Positions 36,901 through 44,376 of a DNA stretch of 64,000 nt are shown here, in pieces (position 1 is the stretch's first letter; every line of letters starts with the position of its first letter). This DNA comes from an uncultured Algibacter sp. GTDB taxonomy: Bacteria; Bacteroidota; Bacteroidia; Flavobacteriales; Flavobacteriaceae. Where the stretch lies: assembly GCA_937958265.1 (NCBI GenBank), contig CALGNX010000003.1, forward strand, positions 149,802 through 213,801, read 5' to 3'. The notes beneath the pieces are model-generated. The model was given only the letters and a program-made list of their open reading frames with translations, ran no database searches and was not told where the DNA came from. The translations under genes were made by a program, and so were the position numbers.

Positions 36901-37283
36901 AAATTTGTCCCAAAACTTAAATTACTCTCCCTACCTAGCGTGGCGTTGTAAGTAAAATTAGCAACACCTCCAAAAGTTGATAAAACACCAAAATTTTGCT
37001 GAAAAAGCGTTAATCCAGAACCTATATTTTCTGAAAACCTCCCTGAAAAATTTAACAAATAAGTTTCGGGTGCATTGTCAAACTGAACCCACTCGCGCTT
37101 ATTATTTATACTAATGTATTTGTTTTGTTCTCTAACAAAGCTGAAAGTTGGATTTATAAATTGACGATTAAATTTCAAGGAATTTCTTGAAGGTATATTA
37201 AACGCAACAACTCCACCTGCTTGCGGATAGAGTTGCTGTGTAATACAGAATATTAACAATAAAGAGTATAAAATTTTTCTCAT
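33924..37283 (-). CDS. PorP/SprF domain fused to long repeat coiled coil and SPOR-like domain
   Basis: The 1119-residue protein has a signal peptide and a PorP/SprF-type beta-barrel (about residues 20-310; NPTFSFVREQNKYISINN, GITQ-like WVQFDNAP, and YNYEKGAGRFSDFGNSHDLT at the end). A basic linker comes next, then a long Ala/Glu/Arg/Lys-rich helix region (about 330-830). This includes thirteen 30-residue units of the type AEAEKTRLAEAARLKAEEEA plus RQAELARIAQ. A second coiled coil follows (about 830-1000). The last 90 residues (GYYLVVAVHNDVDKRDAFLK to KLSLDANKG) resemble a SPOR domain, which binds peptidoglycan stripped of stem peptides. The architecture suggests an outer-membrane protein tied to the cell wall. 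It starts 2 bases after the upstream type-B-sorted protein gene ends, so the two are likely partners. Confidence 0.85.
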   Translation of the reverse strand: MRKILYSLLLIFCITQQLYPQAGGVVAFNIPSRNSLKFNRQFINPTFSFVREQNKYISINNKREWVQFDNAPETYLLNFSGRFSENIGSGLTLFQQNFGVLSTFGGVANFTYNATLGRESNLSFGTNLGFYQTGLGRVVAQSPDASLDNFPSNSIVTINPGINYGSGFFDFGVSLNNFVSYNLTNSQIIEDNPEQTIQAHGMYTGYLDSRGFFDESRFTGLISTEFKNKVTIISAMALLMVPKGIWVQGGYNSLYALTAGFGINISPQIALEYNYEKGAGRFSDFGNSHDLTLAYKFVNRKNYIYNGDDEEQALLIGSGSKRSRLARRRKSQNRINSKSPEKNLEAKALEKARIEKYKEEKAEKLALAKRKVEEQNQLKLAERARVREERAAEAERLRLARLKKQEDARSRITKRVEEEEARQAELARVAQAEAEKTRLAEAARLKAEEEARQAELARVAQEGSEKTRLAEAARLKAEGEARQAELARVAQVEAEKTRLAEAARLKAEEEARQAELARVAQGEAEKTRLAEAARLKAEEEARQAELARIAQGEAEKTRLAEAARLKAEEEARQAELARIAQAEAEKTRLAEAARLKAEEEARQAELARIAQAEAEKTRLAEAARLKAEEEARQAELARIAQAEAEKTRLAEAARLKAEEEARQAELARIAQAEAEKTRLAEAARLKAEEEARQAELARTAQAEAEKTRLAEAARLKAEEEARQAELARIAQAEAEKTRLAEAARLKAEEEARQAELARIAQAEAEKTRLAEAARLKAEEEARQAELARIAQAEAEKTRLAEAARLKAEEEAREESKFAAETKTKEEEIKEIVLDEVLLGFIKSTEDGRNKQKELIEKLNDKVAIKQQDLKDLKEENDLSEQGIVSAPKAFKSVSAENAVIEDLKLKIDNSIKTRSAEIKKIEQIYNQRLKKRDNKNDVVNKQYLSTIQNLKEEQNKALRAKENLVASLGNIKVATDIERNRRIKRAAYDSKDDRYNKDRAALKKIQQLTPRSTEPLTADDFDFGEPLSNIQIVKGVKNEKNGYYLVVAVHNDVDKRDAFLKKAVAAGEKDINFFFDLNTNKYYIYYDRFEDIGTAKLSLDANKGNKPYNGEMSLVKIEK
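34855..36025 (-). repeat. 90-base in-frame tandem repeat, thirteen copies
   Basis: Thirteen direct repeats of 90 bases encode the coiled-coil stalk of the PorP/SprF fusion. Units differ by scattered synonymous and a few amino-acid changes, for example V or I or T before AQ, and AEA, EGS, VEA or GEA before EKTR. Boundaries are approximate. Confidence 0.9.
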
Positions 37284-37285
37284 AA

Positions 37286-38728
37286 TTACCTCACCACTGT
37301 TATTGATCCTTTTTTTGTTTCACCACTTGGCTTAATTAACATATAATAGAACACTGGATTAATGGTTTTAAAATCTAACTGATCCTGCGGCCAATTATTT
37401 TCGTAATCGGCAGTATCAAATACGATTTCTCCCTGTGAACTTATAATGATAACCTGTGTATTTGTGCCACTAACATATGCCTGTGGAATTACCCAAGTGT
37501 CATTTACGCCATCATTATTCGGACTGATTACATTTGGTATCTTATCCACATTTGGAAATAAAGACACGACATTAAAAACGAACTCCCTTGAAACTCTACA
37601 ATCTAGCGTTTGAGTAAGTACAACTCTATAAGATCCTGTTAATGAAACTTCAAAACTTTCACTTGAAGCACCCTCTATTCGTGTATTATCTAGATACCAC
37701 TCATATTCAGGATTAGCGGCAGTTGTAGTTACTGTTACCAAAATTGTTTCATCCTGATTGATATTAACAACATCGTCAACATCAATACTACTGGTGAAAC
37801 CGGAGGCGTCTAAATTTATAGTAGCGCTTGTTAGACATAATCCCAAATCAATAACAACTGAATACTCGGCCGACTCATTTGTTTCGATAGTTTGATCTAT
37901 AGCTCCAATAATTTCTTCTCCATTTTTAAACCATTGATACCCTTCTCCTCTTATAGTGCTTAAAACAGTTAATCCTTCTGTTGCACAATACGGATTACCT
38001 AAACTAGAAGTAATTGTACTTACAGTAGCGTCTGATAACACTTCACCTACAGCAACTTTATTAGAAACTGAATCGGAAGTACAACTGCCGTAGTTGGTTC
38101 TCACGAAATAGGTACCAGGCTCATCTACCGCCAAAGTTGGGCCGTCTGCCACAAATACAGATTCCGTTTCGCTTATGTCTTTAAACCATTTAAAAGTTAA
38201 AGATCCATATTGTAGTGGCGAATCATTTGAAACCGAATTAACCTCATCGATAGTCAACAAATAACTACCTCCCGAACAATAAACTCCTGTACCTATAAGA
38301 TTATTTATAGAAAAAGGGGTATCTTGAATTTTATAATATGCTGGAAATGATTTTGATGAAGCACCGGTAGAAACAGGATCAGTACTTCGCAATCGAATAA
38401 CATAGTTCTCTCCTGCAGTTGTAATTGGTAAAGAGAATGTAGCCCTGGCAGGAAAGGTTGTTATACTACCCGGATCTGAAGTGTAGATTACTGTTGCATT
38501 TGAAAAACTACCACTACCATCTGACAGTTCTGCAATAAACTGATTTGATGGTCCCAAACTAGATTCTGGCCCAAATGAATAAGTAAAATTAAAAGTATTA
38601 AAATCTACACTCCCACAAGCCTGAGTAAGCAATCCAATGTTAGGTCTAGTGACAACTTGAGCCGTTAAATTTTTATTTACATAAAAAACAAAAAATGGAA
38701 TAAGATAAAGTAAAGTTTTTTTTTTCAT
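37286..38728 (-). CDS. Secreted protein with Ig-like modules and type-B T9SS sorting domain
   Basis: The 480-residue protein has a signal peptide (ending LTAQ). It has about four beta-sandwich modules, two with PKD/Ig-like patterns (YQWFKNGEEIIGAIDQTIET, EYEWYLDNTRIEGASSESFE). The C-terminal sorting domain runs from IPNVISPNNDGVNDTWVIPQ to GSITVVR, the gliding-motility-associated type-B class. It is the promoter-proximal partner of the PorP/SprF-SPOR fusion, with a 2-base gap. That is the same pairing of sorted protein and SprF-like protein as in the SprB cluster. It is likely surface-exposed; its ligand is unknown. Confidence 0.9.
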   Translation of the reverse strand: MKKKTLLYLIPFFVFYVNKNLTAQVVTRPNIGLLTQACGSVDFNTFNFTYSFGPESSLGPSNQFIAELSDGSGSFSNATVIYTSDPGSITTFPARATFSLPITTAGENYVIRLRSTDPVSTGASSKSFPAYYKIQDTPFSINNLIGTGVYCSGGSYLLTIDEVNSVSNDSPLQYGSLTFKWFKDISETESVFVADGPTLAVDEPGTYFVRTNYGSCTSDSVSNKVAVGEVLSDATVSTITSSLGNPYCATEGLTVLSTIRGEGYQWFKNGEEIIGAIDQTIETNESAEYSVVIDLGLCLTSATINLDASGFTSSIDVDDVVNINQDETILVTVTTTAANPEYEWYLDNTRIEGASSESFEVSLTGSYRVVLTQTLDCRVSREFVFNVVSLFPNVDKIPNVISPNNDGVNDTWVIPQAYVSGTNTQVIIISSQGEIVFDTADYENNWPQDQLDFKTINPVFYYMLIKPSGETKKGSITVVR

Positions 38729-38875
38729 GCTTCTTCTAAATGTAAGAAATACAAATAATTAAATATATGGATTAGCCGTAAATACAACCTAGAAATAAAT
38801 TTTCAACTAGGACAAGCGAGCATATTTCAAAAAAAAACAAGAACTTTTCTTTTTAAACCAGACAGTTCTTTAATT

Positions 38876-40207
38876 TTAATCTACCCTTAGTTTCTTTTTT
38901 GATTCAACTTCGTTTGTTGCTATTATTTTATTAATCTGCAATCTATAATCTGGTTTCTTTTTGCTGTACGTATTTATAAACGTTTCGAAATTATCACTTT
39001 TGGAATACACATTAAAAAAGGAACTATTACCGTACCAATTCTCTAAGTCTTCATTATTAGAACTAAACTCAGTAAAAATGTTACCGTTACAATTATCAAA
39101 AAGCATATCCCTTAAAGTAATTTTCTCTAAATTTTCTTGGTTAATCTTAATACCTTCGGCTAAAATAACTGCTGGATTAAAACCAGATATTACACTTTTA
39201 TTTATTTCTAGAGCTGTATTTACTCCTATATATATAGCTTCCTGTACTAAATTCATCTTTATGGCAGCCTCTAAATTATCACTATCATTTAATAAAGTAA
39301 GATTTTGAGCTGTTACACTAGTTCCAATTTTTTGAAAATCTACTTCCTCAGCTTTATTATAAGATAGTACTTGTAAACATCTTGAACCTTGACTATTTGA
39401 AGAATATGGAGACCTTACCGCTAATGAGTTAAATAAATTAGATTGTGTACCATAGTTAAAAGTATAATCATTACCATTGGCTTTGAAAGAAACTAATTTA
39501 GTTAAGCTTAAATTACCTCCGAGTATTTCAAAAGCATTTCCACCAGAATAACTTGACATAATATTTTCAATTACAGTTCCTGAACCAACACCCGCCAATA
39601 ATAAAGAACTGAATAATTGGCCATTATTTACTCGTTTACCGGCATATTCAATTCTAACATATTGTAAAACACCCGAATTATCGTTATCAACTTCTCCCCC
39701 ATAATTAGATAAACCGTTAGTAGTATAACTAATATCGTTAAACATAGTTCCTACTGAACCAACACCAAATTTATTGAGTGGCGCATTACCTAACAGAACT
39801 ATACCACCCCAATCTCCAGCTCTTTTAACTCTTCTATTAGATGTAAAAACTATAGGGTCTGTTTGCAAACCTTTAGCCAAAATACTACTACCCCTAGTAA
39901 TTGTTAGCGAACCCTTCGAATTAAAATCTCCCAAGATTACCGTACCTGGTTCTATAGTTAAAACAGCTCCATTGGTAACAAAAACGCTACCTAACAAAAG
40001 ATAGACATCTCTTTTGTATAGCGTGGTATCTTCACTAATATCTCCAGTTAATATTTTTGATGGCTCCCCATAATCACTTTGATTAGGATTAAATTCCGAC
40101 CAATAATTCAGCCAGTTTTCCTCGCCAACAATACCTTTTTCTTGCTGAGCAAAAATCTGAAATTGTGCCAACAGCACTATGAAAACGGATAGGGTAAAAT
40201 TTTTCAT
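38876..40207 (-). CDS. Secreted beta-helix-like protein, unknown function
   Basis: The protein has about 443 residues. The start is set at the ATG at 40207, which gives a clean signal peptide (MKNFTLSVF to QIFAQ); the frame is open to 40231. The body has short strands and turns with GSVFVTNGAVLTIEPGTVIL, RGSSILAKGLQTDPIVFTSN and DWGGIVLLGNAP. This is a pattern shared by many Bacteroidota exported proteins thought to form right-handed parallel beta-helices. No T9SS sorting domain is present; the end is KKKLRVD. It lies upstream of the two-gene unit at 33924-38728 on the same strand with a 147-base gap. Function unknown. Confidence 0.78.
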   Translation of the reverse strand: MKNFTLSVFIVLLAQFQIFAQQEKGIVGEENWLNYWSEFNPNQSDYGEPSKILTGDISEDTTLYKRDVYLLLGSVFVTNGAVLTIEPGTVILGDFNSKGSLTITRGSSILAKGLQTDPIVFTSNRRVKRAGDWGGIVLLGNAPLNKFGVGSVGTMFNDISYTTNGLSNYGGEVDNDNSGVLQYVRIEYAGKRVNNGQLFSSLLLAGVGSGTVIENIMSSYSGGNAFEILGGNLSLTKLVSFKANGNDYTFNYGTQSNLFNSLAVRSPYSSNSQGSRCLQVLSYNKAEEVDFQKIGTSVTAQNLTLLNDSDNLEAAIKMNLVQEAIYIGVNTALEINKSVISGFNPAVILAEGIKINQENLEKITLRDMLFDNCNGNIFTEFSSNNEDLENWYGNSSFFNVYSKSDNFETFINTYSKKKPDYRLQINKIIATNEVESKKKLRVD

Positions 40208-40489
40208 AATTAAATATATATTAGGAAGCATTAATATTTCCTCTGTTAATCTTTGTCAAAAATAACAACAAAATCCATGAAGTACCAATTATTTCGATAA
40301 AACGCACACTACACTTTGTTCTTGATAGAAAATAATCGTTAAAACGCAGATTCATCAGTTTAAGTGATATTTTGATTTAAATTCATAATTAAAATTAAAT
40401 ATTGATCTTAAAGGAATCTGACATAATAACCTCAAAAAAATCAATTTATTGCATAAAGGCTTAAAAATCAATACAACTAGTTTTAACTA

Positions 40490-40936
40490 TTAACGAAAAT
40501 CATTATACTGGTGTATTGATTTCATTATTTCCTCGTAAAACAATATGCCGGCAATAAGACTGCTCGTATCGGAATATGGCAAATACTTGGCATGAAAGGC
40601 TTCTGTTCTTTCCACATACTTACCTGTTGTATCCAACTGCTCACCTAAAACCTTTACATTATCGTTATTTGTAGGAATACCCAAAGAAGCCATTGTTACC
40701 CCCGGCTTTGTTGCAAAAGCCACGTAAGGCAATATTCTTACAAGAACGCCTATTCGTTCTGAGTATAAAGCAATGAGCTGGCCCTTTAGCATACGCTCTA
40801 GCTCACCTTTGTTATGATACTTACTTATGGTTACGTTTTCACTGATAAAGCCTTTTGATCCTTGATTTTTTTGAGCAAAACCGAAGGTCGTACAGAAAAA
40901 AAGACCTAAACTTAGTATTATTAATTTTGTTTTCAT
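40490..40936 (-). CDS. Exported protein of unknown function
   Basis: The 148-residue protein has a clear signal peptide (residues 1-21, TFGFAQ). The mature part has no cysteine and begins KNQGSKGFISENVTISKYHN. A helical stretch (LERMLKGQLIALYSERIGVLVRI) and a conserved-looking end (LIAGILFYEEIMKSIHQYND) follow. I do not recognise a named family. The gene is at the upstream end of the surface-protein cluster, 282 bases from the beta-helix gene, with a long gene-free stretch behind it. Confidence 0.7.
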   Translation of the reverse strand: MKTKLIILSLGLFFCTTFGFAQKNQGSKGFISENVTISKYHNKGELERMLKGQLIALYSERIGVLVRILPYVAFATKPGVTMASLGIPTNNDNVKVLGEQLDTTGKYVERTEAFHAKYLPYSDTSSLIAGILFYEEIMKSIHQYNDFR

Positions 40937-42040
40937 GATATGGGTTTATATAATTGATAATCAATTTAATGCAAGTGAACCCTAAATAATATTTCTTTAT
41001 CGGTACTCTTTAATTAAAAAAATAATTTTTAGACATTTTACTTACAAAATAACAATAACGTAGGTAGATATTTATAATAATAGGTAGATTGGGGTTGGCG
41101 CAAAAATACTATTTTCCGACAACATAACTAATTTTTTTTTTATTATGTTGGTTTAATACAACGATAAAAAATGAACAACATTGTAAATTTAGCGAAAATA
41201 GCCCATATAAAACCATCGATTAATTGATGTAAAAAATTACAAGGAGTAATATCACTTACCAAAAGTCTAGTTAAATTAATCATTTTATATTTTTTTTTGA
41301 ACCCCTCCACTTACTTTAAAATAATTACAAAAGTTGGAACTAAATAATTTTTGAACAATTCAAAATTATTTACTTCATTTTAATATTAATAAAAAATGTT
41401 AATTTTTATATTAAAATGCATTCGTTAAACAATAAAATTGTGTAGCTACATTTACCTAAACAACAAACATCGTGCCACTTAAAAAAAAATACATTCTAAT
41501 TTATTCGTTGATCTTTTTCAAACTTACTAAGACAAAAGATTTAATTTATAAAAGAAATAATATTAACCTAACAATACTACTTAATTCCTTTCTAGTTCAC
41601 ACTTAAATTTATTTTTGTTCACATGTAGCCGTTAGCCCCACTTAAACGATTAAACAGAAAACAATAAGATATTAACAAAACCTAATCATATAAGTTTACT
41701 TTAAACAACATATCTTTAATACTCCATTTATTACTCAACTTAGATTTCAAAAGTCTCATTTTCATAAACAAGATTAGTATTGCATAAAAATTAAAAATAG
41801 CATTATAATAGTCGTATTAAATTCCTAAACAAACACGATAGTACCCATCTTAACAAAAAATCATTAAACCATTATATCTTAAATAATCCATTGTTACATT
41901 AATTAAGCGTTTAAACCTAATTATAAATGGCTAGATTCAACTAATAAACGCAACTTCTGGTTTAAAGGCGCTATTTCATAATAGTGCTTAAGTTTTAAAA
42001 TCTTGGATTAATATATAATCTGATATTTTCTTATTTATTA
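40937..42040. other. Long AT-rich gene-free region
   Basis: About 1.1 kb has no open frame of convincing composition on either strand and no RNA gene that I recognise. An AT-rich inverted repeat (CAACATAA ... TTATGTTG) lies near 41121-41152. The region ends at the left inverted repeat of the decayed insertion element. Confidence 0.5.
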
Positions 42041-42725
42041 CCTGAGTTCGATTAATATTTAAGCAGATTTCATTAGCAAAAAGACAGGCTTTAATCAAAT
42101 TAAAGTATTGCATTTCAATTTATTAACTCATCCTAAAGTTATTAAAATATTTTATGTTGTTGATGAGTTTCGCAAAGAATATGACCAAATAGTCAATAAA
42201 CCTCTTTTGGACAACCTAGCAAAACAACCATCAATGATGTCTAAAAGTGGGATAATAACCATATCCATTCTATTTTAATTAAATGGATTTAGAATCTTCA
42301 AACATTTTTATATGTTTCACCTCTAAAAGCATATGCTGATGATAGAAGCTCTTTGAAAAAGAAACATTTTTCAGCTAAAGTATACGGAAAATTATATGCA
42401 GATAAAAGTTACATCGGTAAAGATTTAATGCAACTTCTTTTTACTGACGGATAGCATTTAATCACAAATATTAAAAACAATATGAAAAATTCTTTAATGT
42501 ATTTGAGTGATAAAATTTTACTTAGAAACCCCTCAATTATTGAACCTGTAAACGATAAACTTAAAATATTTGTTAGATTGAGCATTCTAGATACAAAAGC
42601 TTTAATAACTTCTTATCTAATATCGTGGCAAATCTTATTGCTTATAGACTCTCACCAAAAACAACACCTATAAAATATCGAACCGGTAATACAAACCAAC
42701 TTACTTTGTATTAATCGAACTCAGG
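42041..42725 (+). mobile_element. Decayed IS982-family insertion element
   Basis: The 685-base element is bounded by perfect 17-base terminal inverted repeats: CCTGAGTTCGATTAATA at 42041-42057 and its reverse complement at 42709-42725. The interior encodes a broken IS982-type transposase. Intact IS982 elements are about 1 kb, so about a third is missing. No clear target duplication flanks it. The right end has become part of the small membrane-protein gene at 42701. Confidence 0.85.
42081..42673 (+). pseudogene. IS982-family transposase remnant
   Basis: The N-terminal part reads in one frame: NLLTHPKVIKIFYVVDEFRK, then an ISILF-stop-LNGFRIFKHFYMFHL segment with two stops. After a deletion and frame change, the C-terminal part reads DDRSSLKKKHFSAKVYGKLY, ADKSYIGKDL, a stop after FTDG, then NNMKNSLMYLSDKILLRNPS and IIEPVNDKLK. 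These match the ends of IS982 transposases (LTHPKVIKIF, GDKGYI, LLRKRSIIE). The middle region with the first catalytic Asp is gone. The gene cannot give an active enzyme. Confidence 0.85.
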
Positions 42726-42847
42726 CTATCAGAATTAGCCATATTATAAACTAATACCGATAGCACAACGCATACTAATGCAAAAACGCTTATTATGGCT
42801 ACACCCATTCCCCAGTTTACTAGAGGTAAAATCGTTAATATATTCAT
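42701..42847 (-). CDS. Small single-pass membrane protein in the fixH-tauE operon
   Basis: This 48-residue frame starts 19 bases after the sulfite-exporter-like gene. It has an NWGMGV turn and one strongly hydrophobic helix (VAIISVFALVCVVLSVLVY), followed by a short polar tail. The last eight or so codons (SLSSINTK) and the stop lie within the right end of the IS982 remnant, so its original C terminus has probably been replaced. It may be a small respiratory-complex or assembly factor by context only. Too short for family assignment. Confidence 0.55.
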   Translation of the reverse strand: MNILTILPLVNWGMGVAIISVFALVCVVLSVLVYNMANSDSLSSINTK

Positions 42848-42866
42848 AGTTTTAAAATTTATATAA

Positions 42867-43574
42867 TTAGTGACAACTGTGTTTTGCCGATAGCTTTTCT
42901 ACGGCAACCATTTTAGATGGTGATACATACGGTATGCCTAGCCCCAAACCTCTTAAAACAAAAAGCAAACCTACTATAACAACAATTACAGGAATAACTT
43001 TTACAACACGTTGTTTAATGGTTTTATTTAAAAAATTACCTAAGTAAATTGCCGTTGTCATTAACGGTACAGTACCTAATCCAAAAAGTGCCATATACAA
43101 TCCGCCTTGTAAAGCACCACCAGACGCAAGAGCTCCAAAAACAGCCATACAAACCAAACCACAAGGTAAAAGCCCATTAAGAAATCCTAAGGTAAAAAAT
43201 GTACCATGATCTTTCTTTTTAAGCGCTACGCCCAATGCGTTTTTTACTTTACCTACCAATTTATATATAGGTTTGGAGAAGTTATAGCGGTTAAACAATT
43301 TTGTAGGTATTAAAATCGTAACAATCATTACCAAACCTATTGTAATAGACAGCTGTTGCTGTATTCCAAAAAGATTAAGTGTTTTACCAACAATACCAAA
43401 AACAACACCTATAAGAGCATAAGTAAAAATACGTCCCAAATGATAACTCACTAATTGAAACGCACGTTTGTATGGATTTTCACGATCTACCGGTAATAAA
43501 AACGCAATAGGGCCGCACATTCCAACACAATGGAAACTACCTAACAAACCAAATATGAGTGCCGAATATAACAT
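42867..43574 (-). CDS. Sulfite exporter TauE/SafE-like (UreH-type) membrane protein
   Basis: The 235-residue polytopic membrane protein has about six helices. The N-terminal motif HCVGMCGPIAF is conserved in the UreH/TauE-like branch found beside cbb3 oxidase genes, and GLLPCGLVCMAVFGALAS is its repeat counterpart. The tail ends KHSCH, a possible metal-binding end. Members next to cco genes are thought to help copper supply or cytochrome assembly, but the transported species is unproven. Its start overlaps the fixH stop by one base, so the two are co-translated. Confidence 0.85.
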   Translation of the reverse strand: MLYSALIFGLLGSFHCVGMCGPIAFLLPVDRENPYKRAFQLVSYHLGRIFTYALIGVVFGIVGKTLNLFGIQQQLSITIGLVMIVTILIPTKLFNRYNFSKPIYKLVGKVKNALGVALKKKDHGTFFTLGFLNGLLPCGLVCMAVFGALASGGALQGGLYMALFGLGTVPLMTTAIYLGNFLNKTIKQRVVKVIPVIVVIVGLLFVLRGLGLGIPYVSPSKMVAVEKLSAKHSCH

Positions 43575-44035
43575 TAATACGTAATCGATTTTTTATATAA
43601 ATAGACCTTGTTATCCTGTGTAAATTCAATAGTAATGTTCCATCTACCAGCAATCAATTTATGGTCCGGTATGAGTAAATTTCTATCAGATATTTCTAGA
43701 GGAAACTCAAAATCTAGTTTTTGATTTGATGGTCTATATAAAAACACTTTTCCTGTAGTTTCTAACGCCTTTATTTCTTTTGGAAACAACAACAGCCAGC
43801 CTTCTGGCAAACGTTTTCCTATTATTTTTTCGCTTAGGTTATTCGTGTTAGTTTCAGCATCAATTTCGTTTTGATAAGCCATTTCCTTAGCATAATATGC
43901 TTCGGTTACTAAATCGTGACTAAATTTTTTATCCGTACTCATAGTAATCACCATATAGAGTATAAAACTCATAAAAGCGACCATCCCAACAATAATTCCC
44001 TTACCCCAATTCCATTTCATAATACTTGGTGCCAC
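43574..44035 (-). CDS. fixH: FixH family cbb3 oxidase accessory protein
   Basis: The 153-residue protein has one N-terminal transmembrane helix (WGKGIIVGMVAFMSFILYMV) and a periplasmic domain. YYAKEMAYQNEID is the recognisable FixH motif, and the C-terminal beta domain ends GRWNITIEFTQDNKVYLYKK. FixH works with the copper pump FixI/CcoI in assembly of cbb3 oxidase. It shares one base with the next gene and lies 24 bases after the small Cys-protein gene. Confidence 0.88.
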   Translation of the reverse strand: MAPSIMKWNWGKGIIVGMVAFMSFILYMVITMSTDKKFSHDLVTEAYYAKEMAYQNEIDAETNTNNLSEKIIGKRLPEGWLLLFPKEIKALETTGKVFLYRPSNQKLDFEFPLEISDRNLLIPDHKLIAGRWNITIEFTQDNKVYLYKKSITY

Positions 44036-44059
44036 AGATTTAGTGTGGTCTCTTATTAA

Positions 44060-44197
44060 TTAAACTTCTTTTAATAATGTGCTTTCTTTTTTTAAGTTTA
44101 TCTTCTCAATCATTAGCTTAGCTTTACAAGCTTGGTTTGTACCAGGTTGCCCTTTTTTACAACCTTCACAACATTTTTTCTTTTTAGTATCACTCAT
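44060..44197 (-). CDS. Small Cys-rich protein upstream of fixH
   Basis: This 45-residue frame has the start ATG at 44197 and the stop at 44060. The N-terminal half has KKKKCCEGCKKGQPGTNQAC, giving four cysteines in CCxxC and a single C, which could bind a metal such as copper or zinc or a cluster. The C-terminal half is a charged helix. It is 24 bases ahead of fixH on the same strand. The repeat element copy D sits just upstream of its start. No homologue is named here; context suggests a metal-handling or assembly role. Confidence 0.6.
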   Translation of the reverse strand: MSDTKKKKCCEGCKKGQPGTNQACKAKLMIEKINLKKESTLLKEV

Positions 44198-44211
44198 AGT
44201 ATATTTTTTTA

Positions 44212-44299
44212 GGCGTGACCACAAGGGTCGGGCTTTACGTTTATACGCCTCGCACTTCCTGCGTCAGGCTGTGGGGTAACCACTGCAATCCCTCACGCG
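44212..44299 (+). repeat. Dispersed structured repeat, copy D
   Basis: This 88-base element opens GGCGTGACCACAAGGGTCGG, then GCTTTACG, has GTCAGGCTGTGGGG in the second half, and ends GCAATCCCTCACGCG. The terminal pair is GCGTGA/TCACGC. It sits between ccoG and the small Cys gene, antisense to both, and begins 14 bases before the small gene's start codon. Confidence 0.75.
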
Positions 44300-44376
44300 G
44301 GCATATTGCATTTTATTTTTATTAGTTTCAATATTCAAGTTAGTTGTGTGCAAAATTCACCTCAACTTTAATTTAT

